Source: Oceanipulchritudo coccoides (lineage in GTDB: Bacteria > Verrucomicrobiota > Verrucomicrobiia > Opitutales > Oceanipulchritudinaceae). From it: a DNA stretch of 64,000 bases. The notes beneath the pieces are model-generated. The model was given only the letters and a program-made list of their open reading frames with translations. It did no database searches and was not told where the DNA came from. The first letter of the stretch is position 1, and every line of letters starts with the position of its first letter. The translations under genes were made by a program, and so were the position numbers. The stretch is from the NCBI RefSeq assembly GCF_010500615.1, contig NZ_JAAGNX010000001.1:759531-823530 (forward strand). The letters run 5' to 3'. Positions 17,289 through 26,418 of the stretch are shown here, in pieces.

Positions 17289-18809
17289 TCAGTCAATCAA
17301 GCCGCCACGAACCGCCCGTACATAGTTGTAAATGCGGATATCATCTCCTTGCGGACCAAACCCGGTCGGGTAGTCATCCGGATCCCCGGTTTTGGGATCG
17401 CTACGGATAGCCCCGGCACCGTGGACATCGATCAACTGGTAATTGCCGAAGGAATCCTGCATGTAACCAAGGGACTGGCCGAAGCAGACATATGCGGCCT
17501 TCTTGGCGTTGGGTCCATCCACATGGGAGTTATTGGTCCAGAAGTAGGCCTGTTCATTTGAGATCTGGAAGATGGGATCAATGGCGGCCCTGCGCCGGGA
17601 AGGGTCGGACGCTTCGGGAGCTCTTGTGTAGTCGACAATGCTTTGCAGCTCTTTTCCGTTGGGCAGGCGCCAGTCGTCATAGCCGGCATATTCCAGGTCC
17701 TCCGCCCACTCGAGGGCTTGTTCCCAGTTCAGGGTGCCGTCGCCGAATTGGCCTGCCTGCAAGTGGCCGCTATCGATCTTCGTCCACATGAGCCCAGTTG
17801 CCTGGTCGGTGATTGTGCCATCGGCGTTGTCTTGAAAATTGTTGATCCCGTAATCCGTATTGCCGCGGACATATTTGACATCAAACAGCTTCCGGGTGCT
17901 TGGATATCCCTTGATCCGGCCATCGGCAAAGTTAACGCCGAAGACGGTCGCATTGTTGTTCATTGTCGTGCCTACATACTCAGTCGAGGAAACATATTGT
18001 GCATCAATGAAACGCTCACCGGAGCTGGTGTCCCCATACGCAAAATTGAAGAATTCCGTATCGATGTAGGGAATAGAGCCTTCAGCGCTGAAGCCGGTGA
18101 CGCCGCTGTATTGGAATATTGACCACAATTCCTTGATGGTGGGCAGGCGCCAGTCATCATAACCCGCCAGTGCAAAACTGGAAGCGCCGGATGATGCCTC
18201 GGCAAAGGTCAACTTCTGTTCCACGTAATCCTGCTGCCACATCAGTCCGGTTATCAGGTCGGACACGGTTCCGTCCCCATTATCACGGTAACGTGGCTGA
18301 GTGGTGTCATACTGGGCATCCTGCCCGTAAAGGGGCTCTCCTTTTTCAGGCGGACTAATGGCGAAGCCGGTGTTGTTATAGCAATTGACCTGGGCCGTAT
18401 CCACGATCGGATACTTCAGTGTTGCCGAGGGATGGCTTTCACCGAAGTAATCCAACCGCGAGGTGTTGAGGTTGATCATCTCGATGTGTTTCTGCGGTTG
18501 TGAAAGGTGCAACCATGCACCGGATTCCAGTTCATGAATCCAGGGATAATAGGCATCGCTGGCATAGTACCAGCCATTGCCGAGCGCCGACCGGCCCTGA
18601 TGGGAACCGGTCGACGAATTGTAGACAACAAAGCCGGAATCGGATCCCTGAACAGACAACCATTGTGCGCTTTCCGCCGACCAGAGATAGGGCAACTCGC
18701 TATTGTAAAACCATCCCTCTACAGCCTGCAGGGAGGCTGAGAGCGAGAAGGCGATTAGGGCCAGTCTGGCCGAGTGTGTGTTGAGTGCGGATAACTTAAT
18801 GAAGTTCAT
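17289..18809 (-). CDS. secreted DUF1566 protein with N-terminal W-rich module
   Basis: The start at 18809 is chosen because the product then opens with a signal sequence (MNFIKLSALNTHSARLALIA). Longer frames upstream only shadow the EF-hand gene. The product has 506 residues. Residues 28-115 form a tryptophan/tyrosine-rich module (GWFYNSELPYLWSAESAQW, then NGWYYASDAYYPWI). Two DUF1566 (Lcl C-terminal-like) repeats follow, each with the hallmark DNGDGT...D..TGLMWQ and GYDDWRLPTIKEL; the second reads DNADGTITDQATGLMWTK. These lectin-like folds are usually extracellular. The start lies 22 nt after the EF-hand gene, so the two form an operon. Confidence 0.75.
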   Translation of the reverse strand: MNFIKLSALNTHSARLALIAFSLSASLQAVEGWFYNSELPYLWSAESAQWLSVQGSDSGFVVYNSSTGSHQGRSALGNGWYYASDAYYPWIHELESGAWLHLSQPQKHIEMINLNTSRLDYFGESHPSATLKYPIVDTAQVNCYNNTGFAISPPEKGEPLYGQDAQYDTTQPRYRDNGDGTVSDLITGLMWQQDYVEQKLTFAEASSGASSFALAGYDDWRLPTIKELWSIFQYSGVTGFSAEGSIPYIDTEFFNFAYGDTSSGERFIDAQYVSSTEYVGTTMNNNATVFGVNFADGRIKGYPSTRKLFDVKYVRGNTDYGINNFQDNADGTITDQATGLMWTKIDSGHLQAGQFGDGTLNWEQALEWAEDLEYAGYDDWRLPNGKELQSIVDYTRAPEASDPSRRRAAIDPIFQISNEQAYFWTNNSHVDGPNAKKAAYVCFGQSLGYMQDSFGNYQLIDVHGAGAIRSDPKTGDPDDYPTGFGPQGDDIRIYNYVRAVRGGLID

Positions 18810-18831
18810 GGTTCCGTTCCGGTTGATGGGG

Positions 18832-19275
18832 TCAGTATTTTCTATTAGCGTCGTCGCCCTGTCCAAGACTTTCTCGATGTGGTGGCGGGCCGGGCCGTCG
18901 GCTGTGGAGCTCTGTAAAGGTTTCCACCAGTTCGGATTCAGACAGCTGCTGATCTCCATCCACATCAAAGGCCATGACCAGGTCGGTGGCCATTGCGGCA
19001 AGATCCGGTTCCGGCCGGGGTGGACGGTCTGTATCCATCTTGCCACGACGCGGCGGTGGCGGCCGATTTTCATGAAGGAAGGTCAATGCTTCCGTCAACT
19101 CGTCTGCATCAAGCGCCAGAGTCGAATTGGCGTCGAAATCGACGACAATCCGTGCCGCCACTTCTTCCGCGGACGGTGGCTGGGGTCGATTTTCCGGTCC
19201 CTGGCGTTGCCCGTAAGCAGGGGAGTAAATGGTGCTGAGGGCGAGAGCACCCAGCAGAATGCTGATATGTTTCAT
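18832..19275 (-). CDS. secreted EF-hand protein
   Basis: A 147-residue protein with a signal peptide (MKHISILLGALALSTIYSP). Two EF-hand calcium loops are visible: DANSTLALDADE near residue 48, and DVDGDQQLSESE near residue 104 with ideal D-x-D-x-D spacing. A Pro/Arg-rich linker joins them. It is likely a periplasmic or surface calcium-binding protein. It precedes the DUF1566 gene in a probable operon and is divergent from the two-component system 143 nt away. Confidence 0.8.
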   Translation of the reverse strand: MKHISILLGALALSTIYSPAYGQRQGPENRPQPPSAEEVAARIVVDFDANSTLALDADELTEALTFLHENRPPPPRRGKMDTDRPPRPEPDLAAMATDLVMAFDVDGDQQLSESELVETFTELHSRRPGPPPHRESLGQGDDANRKY

Positions 19276-19418
19276 TGTTATTCCTTTTTTTGTTTTTTTG
19301 TTTTAATCAACAGCGGCATCCTACAGGACAAAAATGAACAAACCGGGCACGGTTAGATGACAAAAAATTCATTTTCTAAAACTTGCTCCCTGATGTTTAC
19401 GCTTTTAGACCATTGAGC

Positions 19419-20087
19419 ATGAGGGTGCTTGTTGTTGAGGATGAGGCGAAGATCCGAAGCTTTGTGGTAAAAGGCCTCAAAGCGGAGGGATTCAACGTCG
19501 ACACTGCAGCAAACGGTTCTGATGCGCGCCTTATGGCTCTCCAGACCCCCTACGATGCGATTGTCCTTGATATCATGATCCCCGGTCAGGACGGGATTAG
19601 TATCCTGAAGGAGCTGCGCGAAAAGCGGATCAATACACCGGTGATCCTCGCCACGGCCCGCGGTGGCCTTGAGGACCGCCTACAGGGGCTCAATCTTGGC
19701 GCTGATGATTATCTGCCCAAGCCGTTTCACATAGATGAGTTGGTGGCCCGGCTCCGGGCTGTTTTTCGACGTTCCTCGGGAGCCCTTCTCAATCTTGTCA
19801 AAGTGGAGGATTTGACGATCAACCTGGGTACAAGGGAAGTGAAAAAAGGATCTGAAGCAGTGGAGCTCACACCCAGGGAGTTCAATCTTCTGGAGCTTCT
19901 CATGCGGGTACCGGGCCGCGTCTACACGCGCACTCAAATCCTCGAGACAGTCTGGAACTATGATTTTGATCCGAACACAAATCTTGTTGACGTCTACATC
20001 AAGCGGTTACGGGCCAAAGTCGACAAGGCTGAACCGCGCTTGATAGAAACCGTGCGTGGAGTGGGGTATCGCATCAGAAAGGGTTGA
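19419..20087 (+). CDS. OmpR-family response regulator
   Basis: The ATG at 19419 starts exactly at the receiver domain (MRVLVVEDEAKIRSF); a frame-extending ATG at 19383 adds an unlikely tail. The product has 222 residues, with phospho-acceptor Asp51 in VLDIMIPGQDG, the conserved Lys in LPKPFHIDEL and a winged-helix DNA-binding domain ending IETVRGVGYRI. The stop TGA abuts the ATG of the kinase gene. It probably controls the neighbouring envelope or secreted genes. Confidence 0.9.
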   Translation: MRVLVVEDEAKIRSFVVKGLKAEGFNVDTAANGSDARLMALQTPYDAIVLDIMIPGQDGISILKELREKRINTPVILATARGGLEDRLQGLNLGADDYLPKPFHIDELVARLRAVFRRSSGALLNLVKVEDLTINLGTREVKKGSEAVELTPREFNLLELLMRVPGRVYTRTQILETVWNYDFDPNTNLVDVYIKRLRAKVDKAEPRLIETVRGVGYRIRKG

Positions 20088-21602
20088 ATGAGCTTAAGAC
20101 CAAAAACCTGGCGCGTGCAAATTGTCCTGCTGATGATCCTCGTCAGCGGGATCTCGCTGGGCATATTCATCGTCGTCTTCTGGCCGACTGTAAGGATTTC
20201 CAACTACAAACGGTTTGATGCGGAACTGACCTCAGCCGCGTTGAAGGACGGCCTGCCGTTTGTCTCACTTTTTCATCCACAGGGGCCTCGCCCGCGTCAG
20301 CTCGAGATGACCAAGGTTCAGCTTGATGGGGAAGCCGCAGCCTTTTCCTTTCGCGATCTCAATGATGGCCGGACCTATCAAAGTGGAAATTGGCCGGACC
20401 TTCTGGATTCCGGGGATCTATCGAGGAGAATTGTTGATCTATATGTGGCACAGGGAATGGAATTTCCCGAGGCACCCCGGATTGGACCTGATCGACTGGG
20501 ACGGGAGGGATCCGCCTGGAGACCGCAGCCCCCGCCAGGCGCTCCTCCTCCAATTGCTGCCGGACCCCGCCTTGACCGGGTTGTTTTTGACTCGGTTGAA
20601 GTCGATGATCAACGCTGGCGGGTATTGGGCTTTTCCGACGGCGTACGGGTTTTTGTGGCCGTGCAAAGCCTTGCTGCCGTTGAAGAGGAACTGGCAGACT
20701 TTTCAAAGGCCTTGCTCATGGCGGTTCCCGTGGCCCTTGTCTTTGTCGGCCTTGCGGCATGGGTTTTTGCAGGGCGTGCAATCGCCCCTGTGAAGCGACT
20801 GATCCACGCCACAAGCAGCATCACCGCGCAGGACCTGGATATCCGCTTGGATGCTTTAAACGAACCAGAGGAATTTGCCGACTTGATCAAGGTCTACAAC
20901 GCGATGTTGGATCGCCTGGAAAAGAGCTTTGAACAGGCCGGGCGTTTCAGCGCGGACGCCGCACACGAGCAGAACACCCCCTTAATGATTTTGAAGGGCC
21001 ATCTTGATGAACTTCTCCAATCGGCTGAGCCGGAGTCCCTTGCCCAGCAGCAGGCGGCGACTGCCTTCGAGGAATCAAAACGACTCCAGGACATCATTGC
21101 CAAACTCCTGACTTTGTCCCAGGCAGACAGCGGTCGCTTGCCATTCACGCCTGTTCAGGTGGATTTTTCCGGGCTTATTCTCGAAATTCTCCAGGATGTT
21201 GAGGTGATGGCCCCCGAGCTGACCATTGATCATAAAGTGGCTCCCAGCTTACACGTTAAAGGGGATTACAGCCTTCTACGGCAGTGTGTCTTCAATCTCT
21301 TTTCCAATGCCATCAAGTATAATCGCCCGCACGGTTTCATCCGGGTGGCCCTGTCCGAGTCTGGGGAGTTTGTTCGCTTGGAGATCACCAATGCAGGCGA
21401 GATAATCCCTGTGGATCAGGCAGATCGCCTTTTCGACCGCTTTTACCGGGCCGATCCATCCCGGAATCCCGAAATCGATGGGCGGGGACTCGGATTGTCC
21501 CTGGCGCACGAATTTGCCCGCGTTCACGATGGGCAATTGAGCCTGCAGCGGAATGATCGGGACGCTATTGCGTTCCGCTTGGATATTCCCGTTTCCTCTT
21601 GA
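20088..21602 (+). CDS. sensor histidine kinase
   Basis: A 504-residue membrane kinase. TM1 is at residues 10-32, a periplasmic sensor (about 33-205) includes a Pro-rich stretch, TM2 is at 207-229, and a HAMP domain follows to about 280. The H-box reads SADAAHEQNTPLMIL, with His293 as phospho-acceptor. HEQNTPL departs from the usual HELRTPL, but the His and Pro are kept. The ATP-binding lid is seen in LFDRFYRADPSR and GRGLGLSLAHEF. It is the partner of the response regulator directly upstream. The sensed signal is unknown. Confidence 0.9.
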   Translation: MSLRPKTWRVQIVLLMILVSGISLGIFIVVFWPTVRISNYKRFDAELTSAALKDGLPFVSLFHPQGPRPRQLEMTKVQLDGEAAAFSFRDLNDGRTYQSGNWPDLLDSGDLSRRIVDLYVAQGMEFPEAPRIGPDRLGREGSAWRPQPPPGAPPPIAAGPRLDRVVFDSVEVDDQRWRVLGFSDGVRVFVAVQSLAAVEEELADFSKALLMAVPVALVFVGLAAWVFAGRAIAPVKRLIHATSSITAQDLDIRLDALNEPEEFADLIKVYNAMLDRLEKSFEQAGRFSADAAHEQNTPLMILKGHLDELLQSAEPESLAQQQAATAFEESKRLQDIIAKLLTLSQADSGRLPFTPVQVDFSGLILEILQDVEVMAPELTIDHKVAPSLHVKGDYSLLRQCVFNLFSNAIKYNRPHGFIRVALSESGEFVRLEITNAGEIIPVDQADRLFDRFYRADPSRNPEIDGRGLGLSLAHEFARVHDGQLSLQRNDRDAIAFRLDIPVSS

Positions 21603-21706
21603 ACGGACAGGCCCGAATAGAGTTGCCAGACCCGAGGAATAGAGGAATACTAAGCGCTTACGACGGCCCCCTGAATACGAACCTCAAACCGATCAGGGTG
21701 ATTAAG

Positions 21707-22753
21707 ATGAAACGCGGAATACACAGACTCTTCGGCGGCCTCGTGGCTACCTGTATATGGATATTTGGATTTGGAATTGTTAATGCACAGACCGTAGACA
21801 TCGGGGATTTCCTGATATTGGATTCAGGGAAGACTTGGGAAATGGAAGGAAAGGGAAGCCTGACATTCTCGGGCGTGGTTCTGGCACCGGATGTGATTTT
21901 TGATATCACAACCTCGGAGGGAAGTGTCCTTCATGGGTCGCCGACGCAAAAGATGATTCTTGAGGGCTGGGGTCAGGCCCAATACAGCATTTTCACCATG
22001 TCCTTTTCAGTCGTGCAGACCCTTGAGTTGCGGCTTGATTCAACCGGGCTCTATGTTCATTCCCGCATCGGGGCGATTTATCTCAACGGGGTGCTGCAGG
22101 ATGAGGATCAGGAAGTCTATAACACTCCGGCAAAGATTCTTCCTAGAATGATTACCGTCGGAAATACCTATTATTTCACTGCAGACCTTAGTACCGGAGA
22201 AGTGCCGGATGCCGTTGAAGTGGATAGTATTGAAGTTGTCGATACGTCATTGGGTCCGGTCGAGACAATTAAGCTCAGGCTGTTTTCCGGGGGCGAGCAA
22301 CCCTTCATTCTATGGCTGGGTCGGAATGTCGGGACCGTCAAGGTACAGATTGACACGACAAGCGGCGGGGACCCGTTGGGGCTCTTTGCCATCCTGACAG
22401 ACACAAATGTCCCATGGGCGACGGCTGGTGTGGATGCCCTTTGGTCGGCCACCGTGAACACGGGTGACGGCTGGCGGGAGGCTGAAGGCTTGGGCTCCTT
22501 CTGGGTTCCGGACACGGACTCTCCGTGGATAGGGCATCATGGTTTTGCCTGGGCCTACTGTGACGGTGATCTGACAAACCTCTGGCTATACTTGCCGGGA
22601 GCGGGCTGGTTCTGGACAAGCTCGGAATTCTACCCGTTCATGTACAGTGACAGCCGTGGGGAAATCTTGTACTATTTCGATCTCGAGGGTTCCCGGATAT
22701 TCTGGAGCTTTATCCTGAACGACTATCTGGATCTGGCTGTTTCCGGATCGTAG
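21707..22753 (+). CDS. secreted protein with C-terminal W-rich module
   Basis: The start at 21707 follows AGGGTG and gives a signal peptide (MKRGIHRLFGGLVATCIWI). A TTG-led longer frame overlapping the kinase is rejected. The product has 348 residues. The first 240 are a beta-rich domain of unknown type. The last 105 form a tryptophan/tyrosine-rich repeat module (GSFWVPDTDSPWIGHHGFAW, LWLYLPGAGWFWTSSEFYPF) related to modules in three other proteins of the window. It lies 104 nt after the kinase gene in the same direction. Confidence 0.65.
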   Translation: MKRGIHRLFGGLVATCIWIFGFGIVNAQTVDIGDFLILDSGKTWEMEGKGSLTFSGVVLAPDVIFDITTSEGSVLHGSPTQKMILEGWGQAQYSIFTMSFSVVQTLELRLDSTGLYVHSRIGAIYLNGVLQDEDQEVYNTPAKILPRMITVGNTYYFTADLSTGEVPDAVEVDSIEVVDTSLGPVETIKLRLFSGGEQPFILWLGRNVGTVKVQIDTTSGGDPLGLFAILTDTNVPWATAGVDALWSATVNTGDGWREAEGLGSFWVPDTDSPWIGHHGFAWAYCDGDLTNLWLYLPGAGWFWTSSEFYPFMYSDSRGEILYYFDLEGSRIFWSFILNDYLDLAVSGS

Positions 22754-22758
22754 TTCTT

Positions 22759-23841
22759 CTACTCCGAATCCGGGTGATCCACAACAAGGACATTCGAGGC
22801 CAGCTGGTTGGAGACCCGATGGCCCAGTCCCGTGCTGCCTGAGCGAAGCTGCTGCAGGTCTTTGAGGCGGGTGCCTTCGGGGACCATGCCCAGATTGCAT
22901 ATGGGCTCTCCCGGACTTACCGCGGGCAAGCTGGTCATACCAATGACAACTGCATCAAATGGTGCGTGCAGCGTGTTGCGCTTGTCTCCAAGGAGGGTTG
23001 TGTTGGTGGCAAGCGGTTGATCCTTTTCAATCAATTCCCCCGGCTGAACGTGAAATTGGAGAAAGCCGCCTTTTTCCGCCCGGATCCATTTGGATTTCTC
23101 TATAATGACCTGGTAGATGGGCTTCTGGATTTCCCCATCAAGCATTTCCAGATGTCGGAGAACATTCCTGATCCCGCGAGTCGCCGACTCGACAATACCC
23201 GGCTCAACCTTCCAGACCTCGCCACCCTCCATGATAATGGTTGGACATCCGGCGCGGCAGGCTTCGCGTCGGAGCGCTTTCTCCGGTCCTTTGCCGTTGA
23301 TGATAATTTCGGCCCCGAAAGCTTCTGCCAGTTGTCGGACCTGTTGTCTGCTAAGATCACCGCGTACATTTGGGTAATTGGTTCGCCGGATGGATGCCGT
23401 ATGGATATCGATCCCATAATCACTTCGTGCGACTATCTCATCGAAAATCAAATGTGCCATTCGGCCGGCGAGGCTACCGCCTTCCGAACCGGGAAAGGAG
23501 CGATTGAGGTCGCGGCGATCCGGCAGGTAGCGGGAATGCCTGTCAAAAGCGAGTATGTTGAGAACAGGGATCATGATGACGGATCCGCGTGTCAGTTGGA
23601 ACGCCTCATCTTGAATCAATTGCCGCACAGCACCCGTGCCATTGATCTCGTCCCCGTGCAGGGCAGCCGTGACAAAAACAACCGGACCGGGTTCCTTCGC
23701 CCGTTTCACATGGATGGGAATACGCACCGTCATACTGCTGTAGCTCTCGCTGACAGGGAGATCGATATTGCGCGATTCGCCCGGGAGGATCTTCTCCCCA
23801 AACCACTCGTCGACTGGTTTCTTAACTCTCTGATCAGGCAT
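22759..23841 (-). CDS. succinylglutamate desuccinylase/aspartoacylase family zinc hydrolase
   Basis: A 360-residue member of the M14-like AstE/AspA family. Zinc ligands are seen in ALHGDEING (His62, Glu65) and in the DIHT motif, and the catalytic-site region includes LNRSFPG. The C-terminal barrel-sandwich part (from about residue 270) is Gly/Pro-rich. It hydrolyses an N-acyl or amide bond, but the substrate is not known. Its start overlaps the 3' end of the RimK gene by 8 nt, in the order RimB, RimK, AstE-like. Such trios are seen in several bacteria. Confidence 0.8.
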   Translation of the reverse strand: MPDQRVKKPVDEWFGEKILPGESRNIDLPVSESYSSMTVRIPIHVKRAKEPGPVVFVTAALHGDEINGTGAVRQLIQDEAFQLTRGSVIMIPVLNILAFDRHSRYLPDRRDLNRSFPGSEGGSLAGRMAHLIFDEIVARSDYGIDIHTASIRRTNYPNVRGDLSRQQVRQLAEAFGAEIIINGKGPEKALRREACRAGCPTIIMEGGEVWKVEPGIVESATRGIRNVLRHLEMLDGEIQKPIYQVIIEKSKWIRAEKGGFLQFHVQPGELIEKDQPLATNTTLLGDKRNTLHAPFDAVVIGMTSLPAVSPGEPICNLGMVPEGTRLKDLQQLRSGSTGLGHRVSNQLASNVLVVDHPDSE

Positions 23842-25087
23842 GGCTCTTCTCGTCGTCTTCCTGGTGCGGATTAATTATAGCTGGCTCAGAGTGGTCGGCA
23901 TGGATCTCCGATTCAGGAAGATCCTGGACTGCAGGACGCCGTTTGCGGCGCGTATTGCGCGGGACAAGGTCCCGCATCAGCTCCAGTTTGCCGAAACACA
24001 GAAGTCGGTCTCCGGGTTCCAGGATCCGCTCGGAACGCGGGTTTGGAATAACGGTGGTTCCGCGGTACAGGGTGAGGACATTGATATCCTTTTCGCGCAA
24101 CCCCGATTCACTGATGGATTTCCCGAGATATGTAGAGCCTGTCGGTATGTGGATTTCCGCTACACCGTATCCGCGGCTCACGGTGAGTCGCTGACGAATG
24201 TCGATTTCAGGAAAGTCTACCTGCGCAGCAATATAATCGATAACAGCACCGGCAATATCCAGTTGCGTGCATTGTTCAATTCCCTCCAGTCCGGGGGACG
24301 AGTTGACCTCGACTACCTGTGGCCCGTCTTTCCCTTCAAGAAGATCCACACCGGCAATCCTGAGTCCCATGATCTGGGCTGCACGTATCGCGGTCCGGCA
24401 GTATTCCTCATTCAATTCCACTTGTTCAGTGAGGCCGCCCCGGTGTACATTACTTCGAAATTCCTGACCCTGTGCGACACGCCGCATGGCCCCGACCACC
24501 TGATCCCCGACGACGAAGGCACGGATATCCTTACCCTTGCTCTCTGCGACAAATTTTTGGATAAGAACGTTTTGCTTTTGGCTTTGCAGCAATTCAATGA
24601 TTCCCTCAGCGGCCTTGACGGATTCGGCAAGAAGGACACCAATCCCCTGGGTTCCCTCCAGAAGCTTGATGATAACGGGTGCCCCGCCGACTCGCTTGAT
24701 CGCGGGAAGAACATCTTTCTTGTCCCGGACGAAGGTCGTCTTGGGAATCCCCACGTGATGGCGGCTCAGCACCTGCAGGCTGCGCAATTTATCGCGTGAA
24801 GTGGCAATTCCCGCCGCGGAATTGGCACAGAATACATCCATCTGCTCGAATTGGCGAACAACGGCCATCCCGAAATAGGTGATGGATGCTCCAATCCTCG
24901 GAAGGACCGCATCGTAATTTGAGAGAAGCTTTTGCCGATAATAGAGATCGGGTTCGCCCTGCTCGAGATCAATGGCAAATTTGATCGTGTTGAGGACTTT
25001 GACCTTGTGGCCGCGTGCTTCGGCCGCTTCCCGCAGTCGGCGAGTACTGTAGCATTTTGGACCGCATGAGAGGATGGCAAGTTTCAT
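23834..25087 (-). CDS. rimK: RimK-type ATP-grasp ligase with fused RCK_C (TrkA-C) domain
   Basis: A 417-residue protein. Residues 1-295 form a complete RimK: the N-terminal MKLAILSCGPKCYSTRRL, ATP-grasp lysines in PVIIKLLEGTQGIGVLLA, and VVEVNSSPGLEGIE with the magnesium ligands. RimK adds glutamates to the C-terminus of ribosomal protein S6, or related residues to other acceptors. Residues 310-385 look like an RCK_C ligand-binding domain (TYLGKSISESGL, then LYRGTTVIPNP and LEPGDRLLCFG), which is unusual for RimK. The last 35 residues are charged and probably disordered. Confidence 0.85.
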   Translation of the reverse strand: MKLAILSCGPKCYSTRRLREAAEARGHKVKVLNTIKFAIDLEQGEPDLYYRQKLLSNYDAVLPRIGASITYFGMAVVRQFEQMDVFCANSAAGIATSRDKLRSLQVLSRHHVGIPKTTFVRDKKDVLPAIKRVGGAPVIIKLLEGTQGIGVLLAESVKAAEGIIELLQSQKQNVLIQKFVAESKGKDIRAFVVGDQVVGAMRRVAQGQEFRSNVHRGGLTEQVELNEEYCRTAIRAAQIMGLRIAGVDLLEGKDGPQVVEVNSSPGLEGIEQCTQLDIAGAVIDYIAAQVDFPEIDIRQRLTVSRGYGVAEIHIPTGSTYLGKSISESGLREKDINVLTLYRGTTVIPNPRSERILEPGDRLLCFGKLELMRDLVPRNTRRKRRPAVQDLPESEIHADHSEPAIINPHQEDDEKSHA

Positions 25088-25127
25088 ATGTTTGTTCTTC
25101 TGGAATTTAAAATGTAGCGAAAATTCG

Positions 25128-25631
25128 TTACGCCTTTTTAGATTTTACTTTGCGCTTTGGTTTTCCTGCAAAATAGGATTTGCCCGGGTCAACGAGGAAC
25201 CGCCCCCGAATGGCCTCCCGTCCAAGGAGCATCCGGAAACCCATCTCATCCCGGCTGGCGAGGGTTAGTTCAATGGGTCGGGTAATGCCAAACAGTTCGA
25301 TATTGGTAATGATGACCGGCCTCAGGCTGGCCTTTCCGCTGGAGCTCCGGACGGAGCGGTACTCAAGCACCTTTGCCTCAACCTCAACCGATTTGAGGCT
25401 TTTACGCTGAACGGGGTGGATCTGGAAACGCACCCATTCGCGGCCGCCCCTCTTAAAGGAATGGATATCAAAGGCGTGCAAAGACGAGGACCTTGCCCCG
25501 GTGTCCACTTTGACCTTGATCCACTTGACTCCGAACTCCGGAAGGGCAATCCATTCGCGCCAGCCGATGACCGGCAAGGCCGGGCGCTGCTTCTCGGAAC
25601 TGGGTGGTTTTGGGTTAGATTTGGAGCGCAT
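25128..25631 (-). CDS. rimB: RimB-like retropepsin-fold protease (ATP-dependent zinc protease family)
   Basis: A 167-residue protein with the retropepsin signature VKVDTGARSSSLHA (Asp43), the second strand LEYRSVRSSSGK and the GREAI..RFLVDP closing segment. The family is named for the RimB partner of RimK, which trims glutamate tails from S6. It lies 40 nt upstream of rimK on the same strand, supporting a write-and-erase protein-modification module. Confidence 0.8.
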   Translation of the reverse strand: MRSKSNPKPPSSEKQRPALPVIGWREWIALPEFGVKWIKVKVDTGARSSSLHAFDIHSFKRGGREWVRFQIHPVQRKSLKSVEVEAKVLEYRSVRSSSGKASLRPVIITNIELFGITRPIELTLASRDEMGFRMLLGREAIRGRFLVDPGKSYFAGKPKRKVKSKKA

Positions 25632-25712
25632 ACTCTATTGGACGAGTAAATGCGGATTCAAGCCGCTGTCCAATGTTATCGCTCAAATTGCGGAGTTGTT
25701 CTGGATGTCTAA

Positions 25713-26123
25713 TCAGCCCTGGCCCTCAAGTTCCCCCTGAAGTCCCTCGTTGATGGGTTCCCAGAGCTCGATCTTGTTGCCTTCAGGGTCCATGATATGG
25801 GCGAACTTGCCATAGGGAAAGGATTGCATCTCTCCCACAACCTCGACGCCTTCAGCCTTCAAGACCGGCAGAAGCCCTTCGAGATTCTCCACCCGGTAAT
25901 TGAACATATAAGGTTTTTCCGATGGCTCGAAATAATCCGTATCTGCCTTGAAAGGGGCCCATTGCAGGAGAGTCTCCTTTTCGGGCTCATCGTATTCACG
26001 CCCCTGAAAGAGCGAGCCATACTCATTCACCTTGAACCCCAGGTGCTCCTTGTACCAGGCGTTGATGGCCTTGGGATCCTTGCATTTGAAAAATATTCCT
26101 CCGATACCAATGACACGCTTCAT
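25713..26123 (-). CDS. VOC family (glyoxalase/bleomycin resistance-type) protein
   Basis: A 136-residue protein with two beta-alpha-beta-beta-beta halves of the vicinal-oxygen-chelate fold: GIFFKCKDPKAINAWYKEHL at the start, and a C-terminal AHIMDPEGNKIELWEP block holding the usual metal-ligand Glu. Function is unresolved; members include isomerases, dioxygenases and antibiotic-binding proteins. Confidence 0.85.
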   Translation of the reverse strand: MKRVIGIGGIFFKCKDPKAINAWYKEHLGFKVNEYGSLFQGREYDEPEKETLLQWAPFKADTDYFEPSEKPYMFNYRVENLEGLLPVLKAEGVEVVGEMQSFPYGKFAHIMDPEGNKIELWEPINEGLQGELEGQG

Positions 26124-26236
26124 GCCTTGAGTTTATTACCACTTGCAAGAAGTGTTTCAAGTGATTAGTTCTCTTACCCAAGTTCACGTACCGGTCTACG
26201 GTAGCAGGGCTCAAATCCAGAATGGAGATAAATGAA

Positions 26237-26416
26237 ATGAATGATTCAAAGGATTCAAATGACAAGAGCACATGGGCCATTGGCGGAGGAGTCCTTCTCG
26301 GAGTTGGTGTAGGCTTTTTCTTTCTACAGCAATCTCCGCTGGTCTTTGTCGGCTGCATCATTGCCGGATTGGGTATTGGCCTGATGATGACCGCCCTGCT
26401 TTCGAAAGTACGCTGA
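26237..26416 (+). CDS. small two-helix membrane protein
   Basis: The ATG at 26237 is preferred to 26222 because GGAGAT lies 7 nt upstream. The product has 59 residues: a short acidic/Lys N-terminus then two transmembrane segments (WAIGGGVLLGVGVGFFFL and FVGCIIAGLGIGLMMTAL) rich in Gly. Function unknown. The next gene starts 2 nt after its stop, so translation is probably coupled. Confidence 0.6.
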   Translation: MNDSKDSNDKSTWAIGGGVLLGVGVGFFFLQQSPLVFVGCIIAGLGIGLMMTALLSKVR

Positions 26417-26418
26417 GG

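Noticed and set aside
18810-19073. N-terminal extension of the DUF1566 protein
   Set aside because: It shadows the EF-hand gene in another frame; the signal peptide starts at 18809.
22966-24799. Two long plus-strand frames (302 and 319 codons) opposite the AstE-like and RimK genes
   Set aside because: Both are shadows; the minus-strand frames carry the catalytic motifs.
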